Shown in pieces: positions 37,773 to 50,737 of a DNA stretch of 64,000 nucleotides. The DNA comes from Anoplolepis gracilipes (taxonomy: Eukaryota; Arthropoda; Insecta; Hymenoptera; Formicidae), in contig NC_132983.1 in the NCBI RefSeq assembly GCF_047496725.1, positions 5,309,501-5,373,500 of the forward strand, written 5' to 3'. The position numbers and the translations under genes were made by a program. Within the stretch, counting starts at the first letter, position 1. Every line of letters starts with the position of its first letter. The notes below the pieces were generated by a model. That model ran no database searches. It was not told where the DNA came from and saw only the letters and a list, made by a program, of their open reading frames with translations.

Positions 37773-39443
37773 TTAGAACGAGATCGCGTATTCTTTCGCA
37801 ATCCTATAGACGAACTTTTGGTACACGTCATATGGTGTATTTAATTTCATCTGATCCTTCAGTAACGTTTTATGAGATTCGTAAATATTGTTGCTGAAGA
37901 GAGGAGAAGAAGAGAGTGAGATAAAATATTTTACAATATTTATGTAAAGCCGCAAAAACAACTTGGAATAAATACCATTAGCAATTATATATTTAGCTTT
38001 TGTTAATTGATCGTATATTTATATCTCTCAGTTTCTATTAATTATTTCTAATTAATTTTGATATTTATATAGTAAACTATATTTTCTCGGATTTGTTATC
38101 AAAATTTTGTACGTGCATGTACTTAAGATCTGATTGATAAGCGATAAGAAAATTAGTAAATTTACGAGTGAATCTCGAAAAGTGTTCGATTCTTTCTAAC
38201 AGTTAATTAATCATCATCGCTATCCTTGCCATTAGTGGTGTACATAGGTGTGTAGAAAGACTCGACACTAACGCGATCTTATAGACAATGAGACTGATTT
38301 TTTATAAAGGACAAATTTTAAACAAGTATACGTTGAAGTCGCGTATCATATTTTTAGCTGAAAAAAAAAAAAAAAGAAAAATAAGCTGTGCTTGTGTTCC
38401 GAACCTGTGCGACAGGTTTTAAGAACAGCCTGAATTGTCTATAAAAATCTGTGATTTGTACAAAGAAGAATAAATGAGAGAGATATTGATAGTCAGTCAT
38501 TGTGTAGAGAAGACAAAAAAAAAAAATCATATTTTACGCTATATCTAAGTGCAACGGGAATGCAAATCTGCAGCAATAAAAAACAAATTTGGAGCTAATC
38601 GCTCTATAAATTAACATTAATTTGTGTATATCAATATGCACAGAATCTTAACTTGGTAATCATTCATTCTCATAAACAAATCAAATTACGTTGTTTTATC
38701 TTACTGTTAGATATTATTTAGTAATATTCTTAAAGAGTTACCTGAATCTATTATATATCTTTATATATGTTATATATATATATATATATATATAAATATA
38801 TATATATATATTAATATCATTGTCACACACACACATCAAAGTTAAGCAGTGCATAGCTAGCTATATACATTGATCTACAGGCAAAGTAGAATAATTAATA
38901 TTTATCACATTAGTATAGTTACATTTTTATGAAAGAAATGTGTATGTGTATGCAAATTGCTGAAACTTGTGTAATTACTAAGAGTTCGTTATAATGAGAG
39001 AATGAAATAAGACGATTTAGAATCGTGATTAAAAGATTCATGACAAGTATATATAATCATACAAAAGCAACATGATAATTGACACGTTGCAAAATTGTTA
39101 CAATTTATAAAATCGTGCATAGATAAATCATAACACGAATCGAATTCAATAACACGAACTCTGATTTTCACGAGAAAACATTGATTAACACTCCTACATG
39201 AATTGTTATGTCGCACCAATATGAATGTGTATCAAACAATTTAATAAAAAATACTGTCCGCTATAGGAAGAGACTTTTTTCAGCGAATATTTTACAAAAC
39301 TTACCATAGAATTATTATATTTATATTTGAAGGTAGTACTGATAGTCGAAATATCTTTGTGAATCGTGGAGATTACAAAAATATCGAAATATAGATTAGA
39401 ATAGAATATTGTTAAAAAATATTTTATTAATTTATGACTGAGT

Positions 39444-39482
<39 letters not shown>

Positions 39483-40353
39483 CACATTATATACAAAAAT
39501 ACAATTTTTCTGATTTTTAACCAATTTTAATTTAACAGAAAAATAAGAGACATTCGATCGAAAAAGAAAAATGTTGTGATTGTACTTGAGTAATTAATAT
39601 TTAATATAAAATATAGGCGGTCATATAATTTTCCATGGATGAATACGATCGACCACAGTGGTGCCCTTCAAAAGGCAGCTGGCATTTAAAAAAGCAAAGT
39701 GCCCGATGAAGAGCCGCAACGTAATCGTCCGCCAATATCTTGGTGTCTTCTTCTTTCGTAATACGGGAGAACATCAAAGACCTTGTCGATACATTTATCA
39801 TCGATTTTGTCAACTAATATATCGAAGAAAAGACGATGTAAATATTGACAGATCTCAGCTTTAGTAATGTAACAAAAACACTCAAGTCAGATTAGATTTA
39901 TTTCAATCTTATTTCGGACTTATTTTTGATCGTTTATCTCAAGAGATTGAAAACCATTATTTTCCTAAGAATTTTTGCAACTCGACAAAGATTAAACGAT
40001 GATAATAATAAGATTGAATTTAATTAAAGAAAAAAAATAAGATTAGATCTATCTTAATAATCTAATAAGATTATTAAGATCGCGCAAGCAAATTATCTTT
40101 ACGGTTGCACGGGTAATAAATCCTCTACTTCGGTATCCGTTGTCAATGATCTGAAGAAAAAAAAAAGTCAGATTAGCGGAAACAAGGCTAATGGGGTTCA
40201 CAAAGCACAGTCGAAAAATCGTGTCTGTACCGTTTGCGCACAATGACAGGCGTGTCTAATTCTGGTATGTACATGAAAGACTTGTCAAGAATGCTGATTG
40301 TCAGCGTGGCTTTGTCGTCATCCCAATACAATAAAATCTTGGCTGTTGACGCA
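37773..40353 (-). CDS. Three 3'-terminal exons of an unrecognised gene
   Basis: Minus-strand exons 40231-40353, 40103-40150 and 37773-37893 join in phase. The first reads AKILLYWDDDKATLTISILD and ends IVRK plus a split Arg codon (donor CG/GTACAG). The second reads SLTTDTEVEDLLPVQ after a classic tttttcttcag acceptor and ends in a split Pro codon before GTAAAG. The third follows a long pyrimidine tract plus cag and reads NNIYESHKTLLKDQMKLNTP, ending IAKEYAISF and TAA. The phase agreement and good splice sites are the main support; the acceptor of the first exon is weak and may instead lie at 40356. About 96 residues, mildly acidic in the middle, with no membrane segment or known motif. I do not recognise the family. 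The 5' exons, if any, would lie right of 40360; a possible promoter region is 40.8-41.0 kb or 43.4-43.7 kb. Confidence 0.45.
39640..39850 (-). pseudogene. Coding-like, possibly frame-shifted stretch inside the 37.8-40.4 kb gene
   Basis: On the minus strand one frame reads DILVDKIDDKCIDKVFDVLP followed by YYERR, and the overlapping next frame reads TKILADDYVAALHRALCFFK and continues CQLPFEGHH. Both look protein-like, and they are adjacent as if one frame had been broken by a small indel. The stretch lies in the intron between the last two exons of the neighbouring unrecognised gene and does not fit their phase, so I list it apart. No family recognised. Confidence 0.25.
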
Positions 40354-40990
40354 CTGCTTCACACTATAAAAATTAAAAAAAAATTATGCATATTTATATT
40401 TTACGTAAGAATTTTACATGATATTATAAACATTATCACAGGCGATAATGTTTTCTTTCATTAACATATATCTTCTTATGCTTCACAGTTCAAGAATATT
40501 ATTTTTATAATTTTTGCAAAAGATACATATCGAATATTTCAAGAATAATTTTATACATTCTTTACGAATTTAGTTTTCTTTTTAAAAGGTTATCGTAAAA
40601 ATATTTTAATAATGATATATAATATAATTACGTTCACTAGAGAAGGAAAAAGAGGGAGAAAGAACGTCCTTTTTATCTCGAATAAAAATTCCACTCTTCA
40701 AGCAAAACACTTTATAGTCATACTTTACTGTTAGATTATGCGAAGCGCACTTCAATTAATATTACTTGAAATTATCACAATTTTCTGGATCAGAGAGAGA
40801 GAGGACATTTGCGGAAAAGTGTCGCGAGTAACGGAAGACGCAGACTGACGATTTCCAAGTTCGAATGGAGAACTTTATAACAAACATGATACATTCCACC
40901 CACAGGATGTTGTGGTCTAGAGATTAGCCAAGCTGAAAAGGAAACAGGAAGGGGCGGATAGACCGAGATATCATCTTCGAGAGTTTATCC

Positions 40991-41372
40991 TGAAGAGCAA
41001 CTACGTGTTCTTTCTCTCTGATATGCTGTGTATAATTTTTTTTAGCATCGATAACAATTACTATCTTTTTCTAAATAATTATATTTAATATATCGATAGG
41101 AAGAATATTTTCAAAAATATTTTTAAACGACATTCCTTTGTAGAAAAAAATTTTCAAAGCTTAAATATATTATTTTACTTAAGCTGAAGAGCAACTACAT
41201 GTTCTTTCTCTCTGATATGCTGTGTATAATTTTTGTTTAGCATCGATAACAATTACTATTTTTTTCTAAATAATTATATTTAATATATCGATAGGAAGAA
41301 TATTTTCAAAAATATTTTTAAACGACATTCCTTTGTAGAAAAAAATTTTCAAAGCTTAAGTATATTATTTTA
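40991..41372. repeat. Tandem duplication, unit 194 bp
   Basis: Unit 1 begins tgaagagcaactacgtgttc at 40991 and unit 2 begins tgaagagcaactacatgttc at 41185. The units stay nearly identical to the caaagctta word at their ends. No function is visible. Confidence 0.88.
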
Positions 41373-42094
41373 TATTACATATCCGATGAAAGAATGAATT
41401 AATAATGTTATACAAAACGGATCGAGTAATCAATGAAATCATAATGTTTAATTTATAAAGGAAGCTTGCACCTAATATATAGACACGCATTAATCGTGAA
41501 ACTCGATAAAGATTATTTCTAAAAAAATGGAACAAAGCGGAATCTTTCTCTTTTTCTCTCGCTCTGATAAATTTTCAACCAAACGATCAAAAGGAATTCA
41601 TCCGATTCGTTATCCGTCTGTTGATCTAGCACCGATGTTTTTTTTTTTTTTCTGTCCTTTCTTAACCGTCGTCCCTATTGAATCAGTCAGAATTCTCCCC
41701 AGGAAATGCAGCCAGACGTTTCGTACAAATCGCGCGCATCTGTTCCACGTGTGTTCCATACCGTATTAAGTGCGATTAAGACTCGACAGTTGTATATTTG
41801 AAGGCAAAATTATTCACCCACATGAAAATTTATAAAATTATATATTCTTTGTCTATATTATTTTACAATAAATTTAACAATAGTTTTAAATAAAATTATA
41901 ATATATTTGTGACACTCTATTTTTAACTCCTTTTAGATTATGTATGTACAAGCTTTTTCTATAAATTAAACATTACAATTTATGGATTATTTAATCCGGT
42001 TTGTATAAAATTATTAATTCATTCTTAGATAGAAATTTTTAACGCATGCAGTTTGTTATTCCAGTTGTTTCAGGCTTACAAAAAAATAGAAAAA

Positions 42095-43679
42095 AAAATT
42101 TGAAAAATAAACGCAATTCCTGAGAATAATCAATCTCGTGACATTTACTTCGGAGCAAGATGTACCGCGCATTAAATTTCCAAATTTTGATTAAATAAAA
42201 ATAATTAATTAATAAACTTTGTTGATGGAATTAAACGTTAAACGAACTGTAATTTCGCAGAATATTTTTTAATTTCAGAAGAACAAAGAAGTTTCTAATA
42301 TAAATATACGAAAAGTTTCAATAAATAAACTTTGCTGCCAAGAAAACTCCAGACTCGCAACAAAGAAAATCAATTTTTCTTACGATTAAAATTAATATCG
42401 AATTTCTTAGGACGCTCTGTGTGTAAAAAAAGTCCGAGCTGTTTGTAGCGTCGAATTTGCCATTATAATTTCTGATTAGTACGATAGGGGTCAGTCGTTC
42501 AGAGTAAAGAGAGAGAGAGAGAGAGAGAGAGAGAAGTGGTCGAAGCGCATTGTTAGGATGACTCATCACGTGCACGCATTTTAGTTTATTTTCCTTGCGA
42601 CCGAATCAACGCGCGACTCCCAATGATAGGCTGTGGCTTTTTTTTTTTTCTTTTGAGGTCACGTTTTTTAATGCTCGTTTACGCAACCGCGCGCCGCCTG
42701 ATAAAATACGCTCCCTCGATTCAATTCATTCACGCGCGGGGATCATGTGCGGCGATCTTTCGGCCCGAATCTTGTTACAATGAGAGAGAGAGAGAGAGAG
42801 AGAGAGAAAAACATAATAATGTATATATATATACATTGTAAATTTATACGATAGATCTCTTTCCCACATATTTGAAGCGAGGAAGACATTAAATTTACAG
42901 TCGCGCTTTGCAAATGTCATTTAAGATGTGCGTTTAATTTAAAACAGAGGAAAGAATAAAAACATAGTATAATATAAATAATGTTTTTACACATGAAGAA
43001 ATTGAATTCAAAGTTACGTTGTGTTATGATAAATGCGTAATCGTTGATATATACGATTAAAACGTTTCTAATTTAAATTTGAAAATGAGCAAAAAATATA
43101 AGGCTGAATGCGAGAAAAAACAATTAAATTAGTTAAATTTTTTGAAAAATTTAGACGGCTGCAATTATAAAAATATAATTGCAGTGTTGCAACTTGTGAG
43201 CCGAGTGCACGATAAGTGTATCTCGTCAATTAAAAATGATTTCAAACAAAAAAATTCCAGTTACAAAAAAAAAAAAAAAAAAAAAAAAATAAAAAATAAT
43301 CCCCAAGTATCCGAAGAAAGAAAACTTGTTGCAGCAGATAGGTAAGAAGAACAAAACGGTAATCGTTATCCACCTAGACGTTCTCCAATCGTTGAAGCAG
43401 ACTTGTACCACTCGCAACACCCGGTATATGACGCGTGCATCCTCCCGCGGGAGGAAGATACTCGTTTCCTTCCGGCGCGATACTCGCGGGAAAATGTCGA
43501 TTGCGTGCAATTTTTCTCCAATAACGATAACGAACGGCAATTAGTTTTCCGACACGCACGAACCGACAGCGACGACCGTTGTACGTGGCATCCTGAAGGC
43601 AACTGGACGAGCAGATTTGCGGAGCGCGCGAGCGGGGAGGATAACCCGCCACCGCCGGGTGGGCATTGTGAGAAAAAAA

Positions 43680-43711
<32 letters not shown>

Positions 43712-43855
43712 GGCATATACACGTGGTGCCCATGGGCGCAGCCGGGAATTTTATGGGATCTTCCTAGCAAGGGGACCCCGAGACATTTTCTTTCAACTCT
43801 GAATTACTGACCGTAAAAATTGCAAGAAAAATGTTACGGTGGTAAAAGAGCGAAA
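42095..43855. repeat. Older segmental duplication, left copy
   Basis: This stretch matches 63040-63850 in the same orientation in ordered blocks, for example taccgcgcatt near 42165, ccagactcgcaacaaa near 42349, tccaataacgataac near 43519 and gtaaaaattgcaagaaaaa near 43812. The right copy is shorter, so there have been internal deletions or insertions, and the two are clearly diverged. The part at 43.4-43.7 kb is GC-rich. It holds open frames on both strands, but I could not establish coding. Confidence 0.75.
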
Positions 43856-45979
43856 TTGACAATTTTTTTATTCGAACAAAGAGAGAAAAAAAAGAGAGTA
43901 TTTTTCATATTAAATATTTAATATAAAAAAAAAAAAAAAAAAAAAAAGTAATATATAGTTTATATTATATATATATAAAGCTGATCGATGATAAAATTTT
44001 CGTAAAGGTGAGAGCTCTTGTTCGTAAAAGAGATCGAAGCAGGGTCAAAGAGCACTGTCCTATGGCACGAGGGGACATGATGGAATTTGCATTTCCTGTC
44101 TACGATGAATAATTCCGGACGAGACCAGGCCATGCTGGTCACGCACGTTTTCGAATTAGGCCCCCGCACGAAATCGAGTGCAAAATATCAGGCCCTACAT
44201 AAATCTGGAATCTTCAAATATGATTCTTCCTCACTATCTCTCTCTCTCTCTCTTTCTCTCTCTTCTAAACGTATCTATAAATTCTTAAGATCTCATAGAG
44301 TTATTAATTTATTAATCGGAATTATTTTTCGTGAATTCAATTTTTTGTAAGAACGATTTCTGAGTAGATTCTGAGTGACAATAAGAAATACGATTAAGCC
44401 CTTTGCGAAAAACCATGCGTATATAAATTTTAATAGAAAATTGACGTTTAGGAAATATTTTTGTATTACTTATACATTCGAAGAAGTGTGGAAAGATTTA
44501 AACGTTTTCTTCATTGAATTCTGTAAATTGCGTACTATACAAATGACGGACTGTGAAGTTCTTGCGAGGAAAAGCTACGTTTGAAAGACGAAGGTCCCGA
44601 CGCGAAGGGTGACTCGCTTCCCGGGGTGAAGAAATAAAAAAGACAGGACGCGAGAAGGGAGGAAGGGATGCGGGACTTATTTGTGAGAACAGCTGTTCGT
44701 CGACGATGCGCACCTACACAGGGAGAAGTCTTCACAGCGGACCCTTTCATGGGTCTCTCAGGTACACGTGTCACGACCGCGTTGCACTTGGGAAACCGCT
44801 CCCGATGACTCATACGGGGTACAATAACGTGATACGCTTCGCGCACGAAGGAACGAAGCAACGGGCCTACTATGACCTCCGGGGTCATTGAAGCTATATA
44901 CACAGTGACGCATTTCTGACGCGCGCTTGTGATCGTCTTAAGAGTTACTTACAGAAAAATCGACAGAAAGTTACTTTGTTTACTTGCTATTTAGATTCGG
45001 ATTATTAATCGTATCAATTGTACGTTCCATTAATTACAGCGAATAAAAAAAGAAATATATTTGTACATTCTACTTTGAATCCATTTATATGGACAGAAGA
45101 ACGTGCTGCAATATTTCTACATTAAAATGAATATCTTCCATCAGAATGTATTATATTTTCATATTACTATAATATTATTTTTTTTGTAAGTAAATTTTTC
45201 AGAAAAAAAGATTTTATTAAATCAAATAATTATCTCAGAATTGTCGATAAAATCAAAATATTTTTCTTATAAAATGAAAATATGAATACATTTCGAAAAA
45301 ATTAGTTAAACTATGCCATAATTAAAAGAGTTAAAATTCTATGCAACATGTAACTTTTTATATTTTATATAGCACGAATATACAACTCCTTTATTAAATT
45401 CTTTATTAAAAGATACTTTTGAGTTATAATTGTGTGAAAAACTCCTACATTTAAATACTTTTTGGGTAAAAAAGTTTATACATTGCACATCAATATTCCG
45501 GAAGCTAATCGTTCATGCTATTACCATATATGTGATTACAGAAATTACATTACAACTATAATGAAATTTTGCCAGCTTAATTGTTCTCATCTCTCTAACA
45601 TATATAAATTTTGATATTTTATTCGCGATTATACAATTGCAAGATATTTTTTAGTAAAATCAACTTAAATTAGGCCTATCCAAGTTTTTGTTTGCAAACA
45701 AAAAAATTCCATTCTTTCTTTACTTCATTGAATAAGATGCAGAAAAACGATTGTTTTATTAACTTTATACATGTATATTTAATATATGTATATATATTTA
45801 AAATACATATATATTTAATGTATACACATTTTCATTATGATTGCAGACAAAACAATACAAGATTATTACACGCGATAAATTTAGACATACAAGCAGGATA
45901 TAACTTATATAAAATATTCTATATAAATGTATATTTTTATTATTTTATTCTATTTTTGTAATGCATCAACTTTTTATAT

Positions 45980-48900
45980 TCATGCAGCATCCGTGTTAAT
46001 TTCAAACGACTGTTTGTTTCTGATTGGAACGAATCTTACATGAACCGGTTGAGAAGGACGAATTATTATATCGCTTTTTAATTGGACATTCCTTAAATAC
46101 TCAACCGGCTCCAAGTAAAATTTATGCACCAAAGGAGCTACCATAGCTTTTAATTCCAGCATAGCGAATCGTTGACCTGCAATTCGAAATCTATTAAAAA
46201 TTGTCGACACGAAGCAAAACAAAAAAAATTGCGATAAATTCACCTATGCAATTTCTCGGTCCTGCGCTGAACGGTATGTAGGAATATGGATGACGATTCT
46301 GTATCCTCTCTGGCAAGAATCTATCCGGATCGAATACATCTGGATTTGGCCAAAAATTGGGGTCCCTGTGAGTTCCATAAACATGAAGATGTAAGATTGT
46401 TTTAGCAGGTACGATATATGATTCTGAAAAGCATTATACAAAATATTAATATTTACAAATATAAGAATTCTTTTGAGGAATAAAATGTACATAATATTGT
46501 ATTTTTTAAATGTTGAAGTAAATTAAACTTATTTTATATTTAGTAATCTTCGTCTACTGTGATATATTTAAAAATATTGTATATGCAGCAAAAAAGTGAT
46601 TAATTACGAAGTTTTACATCTTCCCCAGTTTTTCGAGACATTAAAAACACGCTGGGATACAAACGTAAAGCTTCCTTTAAACATCTCTCTAAATATGGTA
46701 AATTTTGCAACGATTTCATCGTAAGTTTTCCTCCGTTTTCTTGCATCACAGTATCGACTTCAATTCTCACACGTTCCTGTATTATTAATAATAATTTAGT
46801 TAAAATGTATTTTTTAATATTCTGATTTTTATGTGCATAGATACAATAATAAAATAAATTCTTAATAAATCAAAATGAATTTTTTACATATTTATTTTAA
46901 AGATGTTAAATTTTTTTTGAAATATAGAAACTCGATATGTCTCTACTACTTTGAACGAAAATCTAAATTTAAATAATATATTGTAATATTTAGAGAAGAA
47001 GTACCTGGATATCTTTGTGTTCAGCTAATAATAATAAAGCAAATGTTATACCCATTGCTATTGTATCATGACCCTGTAATCATTATTATATTGAAAGTTT
47101 TATAAAAGCGTAAGACTGAAATCACAATTTTACAAAAAATGAGTTAAAAACGGTTTAAGATTCGCATTTAATATATAGGAATACGTTTAAATATTTCTGT
47201 ATTTATTTCTATAATTATTAATTAATTTTACGTAGCTTTGTTATAAGATGCAAAGCGCATAGTTTTCATATCCCTTAACATTTCATTTTCTAGAAAATTG
47301 AAGCTACACTCTTATCTTACGAATCATTCAATGTGTATATATCATTATACGCTTCTAGATAATGTATGTAAAAAATTTTAATTCATACATACGTACCTCA
47401 AACATAAAGGTATCGACTTCCTCTCGGATGTCCAAATCAGTTAAAAAACCTTTTTGAGATTCTGCTATTAAAAGATCCAACATGGCTAGCCGCTTTCTTC
47501 TAACTAGAACATAAAAAAAAAACATAATAGCACTTTTGTTTTTGCATGTCGCGCTTTAATTATATAACAATGTTTTTGTTTGAAAATCAAACTCTATTAC
47601 TAATAATAATAATTTTATTTCACAGCAGACACATGTTGCATCATTACGTGTGATTACGTATGTACGTTAGTACAAATACTATTTTTTTAATTGCGCAAAT
47701 AAACTTATTATATTACAAGCTGGTCTCGTACGTACTACCAAGCACTTGGACATCATCTGTCTCTTTGTCACTTTCAAGATTTTTCAAATACTGACCATTG
47801 GTGCGTTCGTGATAAAGTTTTCTTTCCGCGATGACCTATACACGTACAAATACAGTATTACATTGTAAAATGTTTTTTTTATATTTAATAACAATAGCAC
47901 ACTGTACCGTATTATAAATATTAATAATGTATTATTAATATTTTTGATTAGTCATGTAATCTTGCAGTACGAAGATTATGAGATGTATTGTAATATTATA
48001 CAAAAAAGAGAGATTAAAAAATTAAAATAACATGATTTAAAACGTACTTTTTCCGTAAATCCATGTAATATTTTTAAAACTTTTTTTTGCTTTCTTCCTT
48101 TTGACGACAATAAGAATACCAAATCATTATGGAACCAAGGCTTAAGTGTTCTGTATATAATACGAAAAATTCAATAAAATTTTATAATTTTAACAATAAT
48201 ATAATTTTGTAACAAATAATGTTGCTAATAAAATAAAAATCTTGCATTATTTAAAATCATCATAAAATCTTAGAGAAAGCTTTATGTAATTATTAAGTAA
48301 TCATAGATGATAGAAAACACAGATAAAATTTAAAATACAAAATCTGAGAAAAACGACATGCATAAGTTTTCTGAAAACATTGTAATTTTTTAGGTATAGA
48401 TTTTTTGTTTAATTTTTGATTATTTATCTTTAAATTTTATAACACATATCATTCTGTTTACTTTTATACTTTAATGATTTGTTTAATGAATTGCAATATT
48501 TATTTTGAATGGAAACATTCGGCAAAGCGCGTTCAAAATATTTTAATTAATATTGCAAATATTTGAATTGCCGGCTTAAACTACACGACGCGACGGCGAC
48601 ATCTGACATTAATATTTTACCTTTACATGACTATTAAACAATTAATCCATTTTTCAAAATGTATAGATGCATCGCAACTACAATAACTTAAAAGAGTAAG
48701 ATGTATTACACAATTATTTACTGTATTCATAAATTACTATAAATCTATAAATCTACTATAAATCTATAAATATATCTATAAATTACCTATAAACTATCAG
48801 TTCAATCATATCGTCTATCGCATTTCGATATTGTTGTTGGAACTCGCCGAATTTTTGCAAAGAGATGCCCATAGTAGTTTCTACAAGTGCGTTTATTATA

Positions 48901-49719
48901 TGATCGCAAATAGATTGAAGATTATTAAAGCTAAAGATTTCATGTACTTTAAGTATTTTAAGTATAAAAAACTTGATAATTATCTATTTTCATTACAGTA
49001 TCGCTGCTTGTGTAAGAATAAATTATTGTCTTATCTCAAGTTATGACAATTTAGAATGAAATTCTAATACATACACAAGACAATAGAAATTTTACAAAAG
49101 CCTTACCGCATATCGCGTTTAGCGTATGTTCACTGATAAATGGTATTAAATCTTTTACAACTGTCCCTCCGACATTCTTCAAAGATTTTGTCATGCAATC
49201 GCCCTCTTCGATCAAGATATTAACAAATTGATTCAATATGTTAAAATGAAATGCAGGTGTTAATATCTTTCGCCGCGCTTGCCATTTAGCGTCTAAAACA
49301 AAAACAATGTGACGTAAAATTGTGAAATAAAAAATTATAAGTGAAATTATATTTCGTAAAATTCCTTTACAATCCTTTAAATTTTTTCCTAAAAAATTTT
49401 TATGCTAAAAAGAATTATAAGTATTAACGTGAATTTAATTATTATTTTTATAATTAAAACTTTATAGATTGGCAGATAAACTATTATTTAATATAATATT
49501 TATTAATTACGCATGATGGTTTTTGATTATATTGAGAATCTTCTTTCATTAAAATATCTATTGCTGCTATTTATTTGAAAATATATAAACCATGGCGAAA
49601 TTATCTTTTAATATGATCTCACGTGCAAAAATTTTTTTTATTAATTTTTACAACAAAAAAATTTTATAAGTTTACCGTTTAATTGTAAAATAATAATCTA
49701 GAAATTTCTATTGTAATCT

Positions 49720-49777
<58 letters not shown>

Positions 49778-50737
49778 AATATTTTATTTGTATTTCTGTG
49801 ATGGAGACAGGTCAATAACAGACTATAATAATAAAGTATATACGCTTATATGTTAATGTCATTAAGTTACCTGTGCTTGTGAGAAGACCTCTTCCCAACC
49901 AAGGATGTAACATATCATATCCAAGACTTTTTTCGATGTGCTTCATATTGCTTAGTATCGTCTGAAATCATCGAAAATATGATAAGAGAGAAATATCAGT
50001 TTATTACATTATTTAGTCTTAGATACATAAATAATTTATTAATCATATCAAATTTCAAATTTTTATTTAGTCTTGAATGAATATCGATCTTTCTCTCTTT
50101 CATCTTTTAGAAAACTGTTTTGTCAGCAAAAATCTTCTTGTGAAACATAAGATTTTTAGATCAAACTAAATTATAATATAAAGAATTGAATTTTTTTTAT
50201 TACCTCCAGATCATCTGGATGACGGATAGACACAACAGGTATGAAGATACCCCAGACTTTAAAAATGGGATAATAGTTGTCAGTCAGTTTAAACAACAAT
50301 TTCATGTGTTCTTCTGAAAAATACATTATAAATACAAATTTGTTGAGGATTTAATTTTAATTTTGTTTGGGAGATTATTTTCATTGTTACTTTACTTTTA
50401 CTCTACGTTGAAAACAGATTAATAATAATTAGGAAAATAGATTGCAAATGGATATTGCAAAGAAACGTACTAAGATATACGTATACGTTCCAAGACAATT
50501 TATGAATTTAACTTTTATTTTTATGCATAAATGACGAAGTGTTTTGTCAATTAATGTAGATAGATTACAATTTATGTACTTGCCTCGTGAAACAATGCCT
50601 TGCAATACATTGCCAAGAATCGGAAGACCCGGTGGTCCTGGTATAAGATTAATAAGTCGTCCGTTTCTTCCATGATGCACATAATAATTATACACTAATA
50701 AAATAAACACGAATAATAATAATATAGTAATAAACAT
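45980..50737 (-). CDS. Cytochrome P450, CYP4 family, copy 1 (12 exons, intact)
   Basis: Membrane-anchored haem monooxygenase of the endoplasmic reticulum; insect CYP4s act on fatty acids, hydrocarbons, pheromones or xenobiotics. Exons from the ATG at 50737: 50584-50737, 50204-50313, 49871-49961, 49107-49292, 48787-48880, 48048-48150, 47739-47835, 47397-47503, 47005-47073, 46608-46776, 46244-46423 and 45980-46176, giving 518 residues. The N-terminal anchor FITILLLFVFILLVY is followed by the proline hinge LIPGPPGLPILGN. Helix C is WQARR (W122, R126). The CYP4 helix-I signature is EEVDTFMFEGHDTIA (about 306-320). ExxR is E372-R375, the PERF-like motif is DPDRFLPE, and the haem loop PFSAGPRNCIG carries Cys452. 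Intron 1 has a GC donor (GAG/GCAAGT); the rest are GT-AG. A CYP4AB-like identity is likely if this is an ant but was not tested. Poly-A signal at 45944-45949. Confidence 0.97.

Larger units (their letters stand above)
40360..45320. other. Region between the unrecognised gene and the P450 array
   Basis: It holds the 194-bp tandem duplication and the left copy of the older segmental duplication. (GA)n tracts lie at 42509-42533, 42781-42808 and 43679-43702, and poly-A runs at 43265-43289 and 43926-43947. Patches at 43.4-43.75 kb, 44.0-44.2 kb and 44.58-44.9 kb have higher GC. They may be promoters or unspliced exons, but no frame is recognisable. Confidence 0.45.

Noticed and set aside
43366..43810. 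Open frames of 119-135 residues on both strands in the GC-rich patch
   Set aside because: The paralogous block at 63.4-63.8 kb has stops and length changes in the equivalent frames, and no motif is visible. Simple GA tracts contribute part of the length.
44535..44903. 122-residue minus-strand frame
   Set aside because: GC-richer patch with no recognisable motif, exon signal or conservation evidence; left as unexplained intergenic DNA.
48831..49046. 71-residue plus-strand frame, repeated at 56509-56724
   Set aside because: Antisense to P450 exon 5 and the adjacent intron; it is conserved only because the whole segment was duplicated.
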